Shown here in pieces: positions 45,133-54,052 of a stretch of DNA of 64,000 nucleotides (the first letter of the stretch is position 1; each line of letters opens with the position of its first letter). Both the position numbers and the translations under genes were made by a program. The stretch lies in assembly GCF_900177375.1 (NCBI RefSeq), contig NZ_FWZU01000001.1, positions 62,001 through 126,000 on the forward strand, written 5' to 3'. The notes under the pieces were generated by a model that saw only the letters and a program-made list of their open reading frames with translations, had not been told where the DNA came from and made no database searches. The stretch is from Desulfovibrio gilichinskyi. Its GTDB lineage: Bacteria > Desulfobacterota > Desulfovibrionia > Desulfovibrionales > Desulfovibrionaceae.

Positions 45133-45504
45133 ATGTCCGTTCAGATGATCAGGGTCTTGATTGTAGATGATGAACGTGGGTTCACCGAGGTTTTGCAAAA
45201 ACGCCTCGGTAAGCGCGGTTTGAAAATTGTGACTGCCGTCGGCGGAACCGTCGCAATTCAGAGTTTAAGGAAGAATGATTTTGATGTCGCAATTCTGGAT
45301 CTTAAAATGGAGGACATGGATGGGATTGAGGTTCTTAAAATATTCAAAAAAATGGCTCCGGACATGCCTGTGATTATGCTTACCGGACACGGTTCCGGAA
45401 AAGCAGCCAAAGAAGGTATGGAGCATGGTGCTTTTGATTATCTGTTAAAGCCTTGTGATCTGGAAGAGTTGCTCGGAAAAATTCATCAGGCTGTTAATCG
45501 CTAA
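45133..45504 (+). CDS. Single-domain response regulator
   Basis: This 123-residue receiver has D12-D13, D56 in 'VAILDLKMEDMDG', Thr in 'IMLTGHGS' and Lys in 'LLKPCD'. The Pro that normally follows the Met after the phosphoacceptor is Glu here, a mild oddity. It starts 11 nt after the preceding receiver with AGGGAG upstream, a tandem pair behind one kinase. Confidence 0.92.
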   Translation: MSVQMIRVLIVDDERGFTEVLQKRLGKRGLKIVTAVGGTVAIQSLRKNDFDVAILDLKMEDMDGIEVLKIFKKMAPDMPVIMLTGHGSGKAAKEGMEHGAFDYLLKPCDLEELLGKIHQAVNR

Positions 45505-45600
45505 ATTTGAAAAATCCTTCAGGCGTGAAGCGCATCAGAAGGTGAGAATAGTGGCAATGGTCAAGAATGAGGACATAAAAATTAAAATAAGGATAATCTT

Positions 45601-46863
45601 ATGAATTTTGCACGTAAATTTTATACTGCGTTGCAGCAGGCAGCGATGGCCCATGCAAGGTGGGATCTGGAGGTCTCCACCAGTATTATCAGGGATAAGC
45701 GTAAAGTATGGCTTCTTGCTATACTGACCGCTTTAGGGCTGATGGTTTCACTCGCTTTTGCTGATGATCTTAATTTACCGGCAATGCTCGGCGGCAGCAA
45801 AGCCTATACTCCGGCTTTTTATACAACAGGTATTTTTGTGGCTTCTATCGCCATCGGTGTTTGCGCCGGTTTAATTACCGGATGTATCGGAGCAGGCGGC
45901 GGGTTTATTATTACTCCTGCGTTGATGTCGGCCGGAATTAAGGGTATTTTGGCAGTAGGTACTGACTTGTTCCATATTTTTGCTAAAGCAATCATGGGAA
46001 CGGCTGTGCATAAGAAACTCGGAAACGTTTCGGTTGGACTTGCTGTTGCTTTCTTAGTTGGATCAGGTGCAGGCGTACTCGGAGGCGGGGTTTTGAACCG
46101 TATGATTTACGAGGCGAATCCTGTTGCGTCTGATGCTTTTATTTCCGTCATTTATGTTGTTCTGCTTGGCTTCCTGGGTATGTATGCAATGCTCGACTTT
46201 CTGCGCTTACGCAAAGCCGGAAACGGCGGTGACGCGCACGGAGGCGGAGGTAGCAGTTCAGGCGGTCTTCCTGCCAAGCTTCAATCTGCTCATATACCGC
46301 CGATGATTTCTTTTGATGAAGATTTAATTCCCGGCGGTAAGAAAATCTCCGGTCTGTTTGTTGCTCTCTGCGGGGTTATAGTTGGTTTTATGGCAGCTAT
46401 TATGGGCGTTGGCGGAGGTTTTTTGACCTTTCCTATGTTCGTATATGTTCTAGGTGTAAGTTCGTTTACAACTGTCGGAACTGATATTTTGCAGATCATT
46501 TTCACAGCTGGATTTGCTGCAATTACTCAGTACGCAATTTACGGTTTTATCTTTTACACTTTGGCAATGGGAATGCTTTTGGGATCGCTTCTCGGTATTC
46601 AGATAGGAGCTCTCGTAACTAAGCTTGTTCCCGGATTATATATCCGTGGTTTTTACGCTTTGGCAATTCTTGCAGGATTTGTAAACAGATTGTTTGCTAT
46701 GCCGTCAAAGCTTAATGATATGAAGATCCTGTCGATAAACCTGGATTTATGCGCCTTTTTAACAAATGTAGGTAATTGGTTGTTTTTCTTGACTATCGGG
46801 GTGTTTGCAGTGTGGGTTATCGGTACATTCCTGTCTAAAATCAAGGAATTGAGGGAGGGTTAG
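45601..46863 (+). CDS. TauE/SafE-family permease with N-terminal extension (module B)
   Basis: This 420-residue protein has a cytoplasmic N-terminal extension (1-35) and about eight or nine membrane helices in two halves. Family segments are 'GCIGAGGGFIITPALM' near 100 and 'AAIMGVGGGFLTFPMF' near 265; each is followed by a 'VGTD' motif. A Gly/Ser-rich cytoplasmic loop ('GGGGSSSGGLPAKLQSA') separates them. It is clearly longer than, and different from, the TauE-like permease of module A. It probably carries sulfate or another oxyanion. The 236-residue membrane protein starts 3 nt after its stop. Confidence 0.85.
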   Translation: MNFARKFYTALQQAAMAHARWDLEVSTSIIRDKRKVWLLAILTALGLMVSLAFADDLNLPAMLGGSKAYTPAFYTTGIFVASIAIGVCAGLITGCIGAGGGFIITPALMSAGIKGILAVGTDLFHIFAKAIMGTAVHKKLGNVSVGLAVAFLVGSGAGVLGGGVLNRMIYEANPVASDAFISVIYVVLLGFLGMYAMLDFLRLRKAGNGGDAHGGGGSSSGGLPAKLQSAHIPPMISFDEDLIPGGKKISGLFVALCGVIVGFMAAIMGVGGGFLTFPMFVYVLGVSSFTTVGTDILQIIFTAGFAAITQYAIYGFIFYTLAMGMLLGSLLGIQIGALVTKLVPGLYIRGFYALAILAGFVNRLFAMPSKLNDMKILSINLDLCAFLTNVGNWLFFLTIGVFAVWVIGTFLSKIKELREG

Positions 46864-46866
46864 ATT

Positions 46867-47577
46867 ATGTTGATACGCGATAAAAAACATTTTTATACGG
46901 GGCTGACCCTTGCTTTAGGTTTTCTGGGGATTCTTTATTATATGTTTACCCCGAGTTTTAACGGTATGAATGCTTTCCATGCTTCAGATGGTTTGTTTAA
47001 TTCTATATCCAAAGGGTCAACTTACTATATTCCTCAGGTCAAGGAAGGGATCAAAAAGTTTGATGGCAAGAATTTTGAAACAACTATTTTTGAAGATAAA
47101 ATTAAGTTCATTCCATATGCTACTACAATCTTGGAAGCGAATGGTTTTGCAGTGACCAAATCCGGGCAGGGAATAACCGTTTCCGGCGATATAGGTGCGC
47201 TCATGATGCGCGCAACGGAAGACTCGGATGTTATGTTTAATAACAACGGGAATGTCCTTGAAGCAAAGTATGGTATGGACGCAAAGCAGGCTCTGTACGT
47301 ATGGTGGCAGACAATGAAAGAAGTGAAAAGTTCTCTGGATCAGCAGAAGAAATTTCCACCTGCAACGTTTATAAGTAAAAACGTTATTAACCGGGCCATA
47401 GAAGTTGGTTACAACTATTACGGCATTGAGGGACAGCATGCTTCTGAGCGGTGGGGGATTATTCTTTTTTCACTTGTCTTCTATGTCATTTATACCATGT
47501 GGTGGGGCTATGCGATCTTCTTCATGTTCGAAGGGGTCGGCCTTGAGATGAAGTCCAGTAGAAAAAAAGAAATGTAA
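46867..47577 (+). CDS. Bitopic membrane protein with periplasmic domain, TauE permease partner
   Basis: This 236-residue protein has TM1 at about 10-28, an extracytoplasmic domain (about 30-190; 'GLFNSISKGSTYYIPQVKEG', 'GFAVTKSGQGITVSGDIGAL') and TM2 at about 196-218, then a short basic tail. I do not recognise the family. It starts 3 nt after the permease, so a complex with it is likely. The periplasmic domain could capture substrate or gate the permease. Confidence 0.75.
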   Translation: MLIRDKKHFYTGLTLALGFLGILYYMFTPSFNGMNAFHASDGLFNSISKGSTYYIPQVKEGIKKFDGKNFETTIFEDKIKFIPYATTILEANGFAVTKSGQGITVSGDIGALMMRATEDSDVMFNNNGNVLEAKYGMDAKQALYVWWQTMKEVKSSLDQQKKFPPATFISKNVINRAIEVGYNYYGIEGQHASERWGIILFSLVFYVIYTMWWGYAIFFMFEGVGLEMKSSRKKEM

Positions 47578-47621
47578 TTTAACTGATTGAAAACTAATAA
47601 TTATAAGCGGGTCGCGGACAT

Positions 47622-50219
47622 ATGAGTTTATTTGATTGGCTTCCTTTCAGGAAAAAACAAGCCGAAAAAACACAAGAAGATCTGGCTGAAATACGCCGGA
47701 CGTTCGCGACTCGCTATGATCATTTCAGGCTGCTCATTCAGGCCAACACTGCGACCCATGAGCTTATGGCGGAACTGGAAGAGGCTCTTCGCGGTTTTCA
47801 GCCGTATGGGATGCACTATGTGCGGGCTTTATGCACTCGAATTTCAACTTCAGTTTTTCAGATGATAAGACATCTTAATGAACTTGATCAGGATTCTTAT
47901 AAAAAACTTTACGATCAGTTTTCCGCTATTCAAAATAAGATTTCACCGCATCTTGAATCCAAGCAGCATAATGAAGACGGAGATCTTGTTCTTGCTTTGT
48001 CTGATGTCGGGCGTGATCAGGCCGACTTATGCGGACCTAAGATGGCAACCCTCGGCGAAGCTGGGAACAAGCTCGGGCTTAAAATTCCTGACGGTTTTGT
48101 TGTAACCACCGGGGCTTTTCGTAAATTTATGAAAAAGGACGGCCTTGAAGAAGAAGTCGATAGAATTATTCAGACTGTTGATCCTGAAGATCGGGAAGCA
48201 ATGTTTCAACTTTCGTCAAAAATAATGCAGTTGATAATACATTCTGATCTGCCGGACGATGTAGCCGCAGAAATTTTGAAAGCATATGATTCATTAAGTG
48301 CCGGTAAGGGACGGGCAGTAAATGTTGCGGTCCGCTCCAGTGCTTTAGGTGAAGACAGCGAAGGTGCTGCTTTCGCCGGACAGTACCGCTCCATTTTAAA
48401 TGTAGATCGCAGTTCATTACTTTTAGCCTGTAAAGAGGTAATGGCTTCCAAGTATTCTTTGCAGGCAATGGCTTACCGCATTAATCGCGGCATTCGTGAT
48501 GAGGATGTCGCCATGAGTGTCGGGTGCATAATGATGATTGATGCAACCGCCGGAGGCGTTGCGTATTCGCGGAACCCTATGAATATCCGTGATGAAAATA
48601 TTTCTGTCTATTCAGTTTGGGGTTTACCGAAAGGTGTTGTTGACGGGGCTGCTGAGTCCGATGAGTTTATGGTCAGCCGTACTAAGCCAATGCAGGTGAT
48701 AGGTCGCCATATTGCAGATAAGGAAGATAAATATGTTTGCGATACAGGTGAAGGCGTATGCCGAGTCAGCCAGATTGAACGTCTCAGGGGTGAACCTTCT
48801 TTAAGTGATGATCAGGTTGTAAACGTAGCTGAAAATTCCGTTCGTATAGAAGATCACTTCGGTTTGCCGCAGGATATTGAATGGGCAATTACAGAAGACG
48901 GTGATCTTTATATTCTGCAATGCAGACCTTTGATGCAACTGGAAGATCCTTCTGAAGTTGTTCTGCAAACCAGCTCCGTATCTATCCCTATACTTTCAGG
49001 AGGGCGTACAGCTAACCCCGGTGTAGGAGTCGGTCCTGTTTTTATTTTCCGTAAGGATGCTGATGCGCTTCGTTTTCCGGATGGGGCTGTGCTCATTTTA
49101 AGACAGGCTTTACCCAGCCGCGCGGTTCTTCTCAGCAGATGCTGCGCCGTAATAACTGAACAGGGCGGTATTGCCGGACATTTAGCCAACGTCGCCAGAG
49201 AATTCGGAGTGCCTGCATTGTTTGGAGTAAAAGGGGCGTTGAGCAGTTTTGAAGAAGGGCAGATTGTTACTGTAGATGCGGACGGGCGTGCTGTATACGT
49301 CGGAAAAGTTGATGAACTGCTTAAAGAAAAACCAAGGCATCGGCTTATGCGCGGCAGCTCTGTTCAGGCAACGCTTACAAAAGCGGCAAGACATATTGTG
49401 CGGCTTAATCTGACTGATCCTGATTCTCCTAAATTCAAGCCTTCAAATTGTAAAACTTTGCATGACATCATGCGTTATTGCCATGAGATGGCAGTTCGCG
49501 AAATGTTTGAATTCGGAACTAAAAAAGAATTTGTGCAGTCTGCGTCACGTCAGCTTATTTGCAATGTGCCGAAGCAGTTCTGGGTTCTTAATCTTGGAAA
49601 CGGTATTTCTCCTGAAGGACGAAAAAGAACAGACAGGTGTGTTCTTCTTGAAGATATAAACTCGGTTCCCATGCGTGCATTATGGGAAGGCATGCAGGCT
49701 GTTCCGTGGGACGGCCCTCCGGCTGTTCATACACAAGGGCTTCTTTCTGTAATGTTTGAGGCAACGGTTAACCCTGATTTAAATACAACAAGTTCGTCCA
49801 GATTTTCTCAGAAAAATTATTTTATGATTTCAGACAGGTATTGCTGTTTGCAATCCCGCTTCGGTTTTCATTTTTGCGGAGTGGAAGCTCTTATCAGTGA
49901 TCGAGTGAGCGAAAATTATGCAAGTTTTCAATTCAAGGGTGGAGCCGCGAATCTGGAGCGTAGAATCCTGCGGGCAAAATTTGTAGGTGAAATTCTTGAT
50001 GAGTTCGATTTTAGAGTAAGGATCAGGGAAGATAATCTAAATGCCCGCCTTGAAGGTCTTGAACGGTTAAGTATGGAAAGACGTCTCAAAATTTTAGGGT
50101 ATCTCATCACTCATACCCGTCAGCTTGATATGATTATGACTAACAGTTGTGAAGTTGAGAAATATAAAAAGAAGTTTTTTGAAGATTTCAAGCTGTTTCC
50201 CGCCGTTATTAAAAATTAA
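47622..50219 (+). CDS. PEP-synthase-like dikinase-family protein (paralog B)
   Basis: This 865-residue protein has the same architecture as the gene at 28175: helical N-terminus (1-135), ATP-grasp domain with 'VRSSALGEDSEGAAFAGQY', 'GGVAYSRNPMN' and 'DIEWAITEDGDLYILQCRPL', and a swivel domain with H520 in 'GGIAGHLANVAREFGVPALF'. The same unidentified C-terminal 300 residues follow ('GPPAVHTQGLLSVMFEA', 'LQSRFGFHFCGVEALI'). The PEP/pyruvate barrel is absent. It lies between an anion permease with its partner and a receiver plus SulP permease. Both paralogs keep the phosphohistidine, arguing for activity. Confidence 0.8.
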   Translation: MSLFDWLPFRKKQAEKTQEDLAEIRRTFATRYDHFRLLIQANTATHELMAELEEALRGFQPYGMHYVRALCTRISTSVFQMIRHLNELDQDSYKKLYDQFSAIQNKISPHLESKQHNEDGDLVLALSDVGRDQADLCGPKMATLGEAGNKLGLKIPDGFVVTTGAFRKFMKKDGLEEEVDRIIQTVDPEDREAMFQLSSKIMQLIIHSDLPDDVAAEILKAYDSLSAGKGRAVNVAVRSSALGEDSEGAAFAGQYRSILNVDRSSLLLACKEVMASKYSLQAMAYRINRGIRDEDVAMSVGCIMMIDATAGGVAYSRNPMNIRDENISVYSVWGLPKGVVDGAAESDEFMVSRTKPMQVIGRHIADKEDKYVCDTGEGVCRVSQIERLRGEPSLSDDQVVNVAENSVRIEDHFGLPQDIEWAITEDGDLYILQCRPLMQLEDPSEVVLQTSSVSIPILSGGRTANPGVGVGPVFIFRKDADALRFPDGAVLILRQALPSRAVLLSRCCAVITEQGGIAGHLANVAREFGVPALFGVKGALSSFEEGQIVTVDADGRAVYVGKVDELLKEKPRHRLMRGSSVQATLTKAARHIVRLNLTDPDSPKFKPSNCKTLHDIMRYCHEMAVREMFEFGTKKEFVQSASRQLICNVPKQFWVLNLGNGISPEGRKRTDRCVLLEDINSVPMRALWEGMQAVPWDGPPAVHTQGLLSVMFEATVNPDLNTTSSSRFSQKNYFMISDRYCCLQSRFGFHFCGVEALISDRVSENYASFQFKGGAANLERRILRAKFVGEILDEFDFRVRIREDNLNARLEGLERLSMERRLKILGYLITHTRQLDMIMTNSCEVEKYKKKFFEDFKLFPAVIKN

Positions 50220-50249
50220 GATAAAACTTGTTACTGAGAGGTTAAGAAA

Positions 50250-50669
50250 ATGTCTGTGAATGTACTTTTAGCAGATGATGAGACCGGTTTTGTCGATGCG
50301 CTGGCTAAGCGTCTGACAAAACGCGGTTATAGAGTGCAACATGTAAATAGCGGAAAAGCTGCTGTAGAGGTCCTTGCCGCAGATTTCAGTATAGAGGTTG
50401 TTGTACTTGATGTTAGAATGCCTGAGCCTAACGGCTTGGACACACTTCATTTAATAAAAAAGAAGTATCCTGCTGTGGAAGTTATCATGTTGAGTGCTCA
50501 CGGTACGCCGCTATGTACTATGGAAAGTATTCGCTGGGGTGCATATAAGTTTTTGATTAAGCCTGTCGAGCTAGATGAGCTGATTAAAACTATCGATGGA
50601 GCTGCTGAAACAGGGCGTTTGCATCGCCAGAGAATGAGTGCAAAAGATTTGCAGAAGGACCAAGCCTAA
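50250..50669 (+). CDS. Single-domain response regulator
   Basis: This 139-residue receiver has D9-D10, D54 in 'VVVLDVRMPEPNG', Ser in place of the switch Thr ('IMLSAHGT') and Lys in 'LIKPVE'. No output domain. Its stop is immediately followed by the ATG of the SulP permease gene, so the two are translationally linked; control of that permease by the receiver is a fair inference. Confidence 0.92.
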   Translation: MSVNVLLADDETGFVDALAKRLTKRGYRVQHVNSGKAAVEVLAADFSIEVVVLDVRMPEPNGLDTLHLIKKKYPAVEVIMLSAHGTPLCTMESIRWGAYKFLIKPVELDELIKTIDGAAETGRLHRQRMSAKDLQKDQA

Positions 50670-52301
50670 ATGAGCAACGTATTAAAAGTCGGTTTTAAAC
50701 CTACTGCTTTGATGGGTGATGTTTTCGGTGGTCTTACTGCGGGTATTATCGCTTTGCCTCTTGCCCTTGCTTTTGGTGTGGCAAGCGGGGCGGGGGCTGC
50801 CGCCGGTCTTTACGGTGCGATTATTCTTGGATTTTTCGCAGCCATACTGGGCGGAACTCCTACTCAGGTGTCAGGCCCGACCGGTCCGATGACGGTGGTG
50901 ACTGCTACGGCAATAGCCGCCTTTGCAGGGGATTTTCAATCTGTCTGTATGGTAGTTGTTCTGGCCGGAATTATTCAGATTATTTTCGGCGTGTGCCGTT
51001 TGGGTGGATTTGTCAGGTTTATACCCTATCCGGTTATTTCAGGGTTTATGACAGGCATCGGCGTAATTATTATACTGCTGCAAATTGAACCTATTTTGGG
51101 CAGTGCAGGCATCGGTTCTCCGTTAATGGCAATAGTGCATATGCCTGAAGCTATTGCGAATGTTTCTCTTCCAAGTCTTTCTCTGGCTGTTGCAACCATG
51201 GTTATTGTATTTAAGATTCCTCCACGCATCACGCGGGTGGTGCCTTCGCCGCTTATTGCGCTGGTAGGTATGACCGCTATCGCTGGGATATTTAATCTTC
51301 CGGTACATACCATAGGGGAAATTCCCTCAGGATTGCCGGAATTTCATTTTCCGTCCATAAATCTAGCACAGTGGAGCAGTATTGCAGGAACAGCGTTTGC
51401 TCTTGCCTTGCTTGGTACAATCGATTCTTTGCTGACTTCAATAGTTGCGGATTCCGTAACCAAGGATCACCACGATTCAAACAGAGAACTCATAGGGCAG
51501 GGAATAGGTAATGCTTTGTGCGGTTTTATGGGAGGTCTTCCCGGGGCCGGGGCGACCATGCGTACTGTCGTCAACATCAAGGCCGGGGGGCGGACCAGAT
51601 TGTCCGGAGTTATTCATTCTCTGGTCCTTTTGTTGATACTTGTAGGAGCGGGGCCGTTAGCTTCACATATTCCACTTGCGGTTCTGTCCGGAATTTTAGT
51701 CAAAGTCGGTGTTGATATTCTTGATTATCGGCTGCTGCGCCTCGTGCGTAAAATTCCGCGTGAGGATTTAATGGTGATGGTTACAGTCTTCGGGGTCACG
51801 GTTTTTGTAGACCTGATTGTAGCGGTGGCTCTCGGAGTAACGCTTGCGGCGATTATGACTACATGGCGCATAGCCAGCCATACCAGCATAAGTATTTTGG
51901 ATGCCGGAGCAGGTAAGGAAAATTCCGTTTCTGAACGTGAGATCCAAGAAGACAGCAATTTCCGCATCCGTGTTGTTACTATAAATGGGCCGTTCTTTTT
52001 CGGCACAACTTCTCAGATGACGGATAAGGTTGAGCGTCTGCTGGGTACGCGTATTGTGGTGGTTGACTGTATGTCCGTTCCTTTTATTGATATCTCCGCT
52101 GTTTTTGCTTTAAGCGAAATGGTTGAAAAACTTCGTGATGTGGATATCAGAGTTGTTATTGCCCTGCAGGACGGCATGTGTAAGCGCATGAGGGAACTTG
52201 GGCTTATTCAAGTTGTGGGCGAAGAGAATGTTTTTAAAAGTCAGGGGAGTGCCTTGCAAATGGCGCAGATGCTTTTAGATGAAGAGGATGACGATTCATA
52301 A
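50670..52301 (+). CDS. SulP-family anion permease with STAS domain
   Basis: This 543-residue protein has a membrane domain (about 10-405) beginning 'ALMGDVFGGLTAGIIALPLA', with 'GGTPTQVSGPTGPMTVVTA' near 70 and 'LLTSIVADSVTKDHHDSNRE' with 'GQGIGNALCGFMGGLPGAGA' near 250-295. A cytoplasmic STAS domain (about 425-535; 'VVVDCMSVPFIDISAVFALS') follows. SulP proteins exchange or import sulfate, bicarbonate or dicarboxylates. It is the last gene of module B, directly abutting a receiver. It is one of four transporters in this locus from families linked to sulfate or oxyanions. Confidence 0.93.
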   Translation: MSNVLKVGFKPTALMGDVFGGLTAGIIALPLALAFGVASGAGAAAGLYGAIILGFFAAILGGTPTQVSGPTGPMTVVTATAIAAFAGDFQSVCMVVVLAGIIQIIFGVCRLGGFVRFIPYPVISGFMTGIGVIIILLQIEPILGSAGIGSPLMAIVHMPEAIANVSLPSLSLAVATMVIVFKIPPRITRVVPSPLIALVGMTAIAGIFNLPVHTIGEIPSGLPEFHFPSINLAQWSSIAGTAFALALLGTIDSLLTSIVADSVTKDHHDSNRELIGQGIGNALCGFMGGLPGAGATMRTVVNIKAGGRTRLSGVIHSLVLLLILVGAGPLASHIPLAVLSGILVKVGVDILDYRLLRLVRKIPREDLMVMVTVFGVTVFVDLIVAVALGVTLAAIMTTWRIASHTSISILDAGAGKENSVSEREIQEDSNFRIRVVTINGPFFFGTTSQMTDKVERLLGTRIVVVDCMSVPFIDISAVFALSEMVEKLRDVDIRVVIALQDGMCKRMRELGLIQVVGEENVFKSQGSALQMAQMLLDEEDDDS

Positions 52302-52358
52302 ATTATTTGCGAATTTGAAAAATAGAAAAAGTTTTCTCAGTATATTCCAAAGGCAGGA

Positions 52359-53654
52359 TTAATACTGCGAAACTGTTTCCGGAAGCAGTTCAATAAGTTT
52401 ATCTGCTATTTGTTCCGAACCATAAAACGAACTGTCTATTGCAACATGGTAATTTGTGGAATCTTTCCAGTTTTCACCGGTATACTTTTTACAGTAGTTC
52501 GCGCGTTCGCGGTCCAGTTTTTCTATTTCTTCATTTGAAATTACCGAGTCAACGCCATATTCATTAATAATTTTCGATTTACGGTACTCTTTACCAGCAT
52601 GGATGAATACGTTGAAACAGTTCGGGTTGTCCTTCAAAATATAGTTCGCACAGCGTCCTACAATTACACATGGACCTTTGGAACTGATGTTTCGGATGAT
52701 TTTACTTTGTACCAAGAACAGAACATCTGACGGAGGCATTTCGTCTTTTACATATGCATAGTTTTGCATGTAAAGTTCTTCAAGCAAAGATCCTGCAAGT
52801 TTCTGTTCATTTTCTTGAATATATTCTGCTGTAAACCCACTTTCTTCTGCGGTGATATTAATCAGTTCTTTATCATAAAAAGGGATTCCCAGTTTTTTGG
52901 CGATTTCCTGACCTATTTTATGCCCGCAGCTACCGTACTCACGAGAAATTGTGATAACTCGAAAGTCGCCGGATGTTTCCGGCAGTTTCTCAAGTATTTC
53001 TGCATCTGCCTCGTATCCAAGCCATGAATCAAGTATATGAATTTTGTTGTTATAGAATTTAACCAGAGAGCCTACCAACAGTGCCGCCACGACTGTTCCT
53101 TCGCGTACTCCTTCCAGTCGGTGCAATAAGATGAAAGAACTGATTATACCGATGGTGACCATTGAGCTGTCAAATCCGACTTTAATTTTGCCGAATTCTT
53201 TCTTATAAGTGTCTGTAATAACAACAGCTAAGCCGTCACCGGGGAGATATGTAAGGTTGGCTTTAACAAGTAGGAATATGCCGAATGCAATAACCACGCA
53301 GCTGAGAAGACACCAAAATACCTGCCATATATAAGTAGGAGCATTTAGTTCTGCAATAAGATACATGGCAAAGTCGATACAAAACCCAAATACAGTTATT
53401 GCCAATAGTTGTGATAAATGAAGAAGAGTGTATTTTTTCCGTAAAATTAAAAATTGACCGATCACAAACAGAATATTCATGAGTATGGTCAGTTCGCCGA
53501 TAGATAGATTAAATTTCAGGCTGTAAATATATGGAATGCACGATATAGGCGAAACACCTAAATTTGCCTTAACTGACAGGGCTACGCCTAGCGCCATTAT
53601 AAAAAGCCCTAAAATTACTAAAAAAAATCTTTTAATTATATTAATTTTTGGCAC
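52359..53654 (-). CDS. YitT/YczE-like membrane domain fused to a cytidylate-kinase-like domain
   Basis: In this 431-residue protein about five to six membrane helices occupy residues 1-205, with 'GVALSVKANLGVSPISCIPY' and the related second-half segment 'LVKANLTYLPGDGLAVVITD', typical of YczE/YitT-type proteins. From about 213 a cytosolic cytidylate-kinase-like domain begins ('RVITISREYGSCGHKIGQEI', 'GIPFYDKELI', 'CVIVGRCANYIL'). The usual P-loop Lys is not evident. The fusion suggests a nucleotide-dependent transporter or sensor. It is monocistronic and convergent with the SulP gene. Confidence 0.75.
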   Translation of the reverse strand: MPKINIIKRFFLVILGLFIMALGVALSVKANLGVSPISCIPYIYSLKFNLSIGELTILMNILFVIGQFLILRKKYTLLHLSQLLAITVFGFCIDFAMYLIAELNAPTYIWQVFWCLLSCVVIAFGIFLLVKANLTYLPGDGLAVVITDTYKKEFGKIKVGFDSSMVTIGIISSFILLHRLEGVREGTVVAALLVGSLVKFYNNKIHILDSWLGYEADAEILEKLPETSGDFRVITISREYGSCGHKIGQEIAKKLGIPFYDKELINITAEESGFTAEYIQENEQKLAGSLLEELYMQNYAYVKDEMPPSDVLFLVQSKIIRNISSKGPCVIVGRCANYILKDNPNCFNVFIHAGKEYRKSKIINEYGVDSVISNEEIEKLDRERANYCKKYTGENWKDSTNYHVAIDSSFYGSEQIADKLIELLPETVSQY

Positions 53655-53931
53655 GTATTTACCTTAATAAAAGCATAGGCTTAAATGCCTTTGAGTTCGT
53701 TGTTAGATATATGACAAGATAAATTGTCTACGATTTTATTAAGTATACCCATAAGCCGCAGCCTGTCTTTTACACTTTCCAACTCCTTGACTGGGCAATA
53801 AATTTTGGTGTCATGGTTGTCAAGTTGATTGGCAGTGGATTTGCTACGCAGTCATTTGATAGACGGCTGGGTGAATGGGTGAGGTCTCCGTCATTATTCT
53901 GCTTGACGCGCATATTTTTGTAGGGCAATTA

Positions 53932-53970
53932 TTGTTCAACAATTTTTGTATTACAATCTTTGTTCAACAA
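53932..53970. promoter_or_regulatory. Three phased GntR/FCD operators, TTGTNNNACAA at 14-bp intervals
   Basis: TTGTTCAACAA (53932-53942), TTGTATTACAA (53946-53956) and TTGTTCAACAA (53960-53970) start exactly 14 bp apart. Each fits the TNGTNNNACNA consensus of FadR-subfamily regulators. They precede the ABC transporter operon, whose last gene encodes such a regulator. The rest of the 53655-54052 gap has a possible -35 box (TTGACG, 53903) and no gene. Confidence 0.7.
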
Positions 53971-54052
53971 TAATAGAACGCTGCCGGGCATTTCTGAAAG
54001 TCGGAAATATGATGTTCAGCGAGAAATATAACCCTGAATTTTCGGAACAGAT

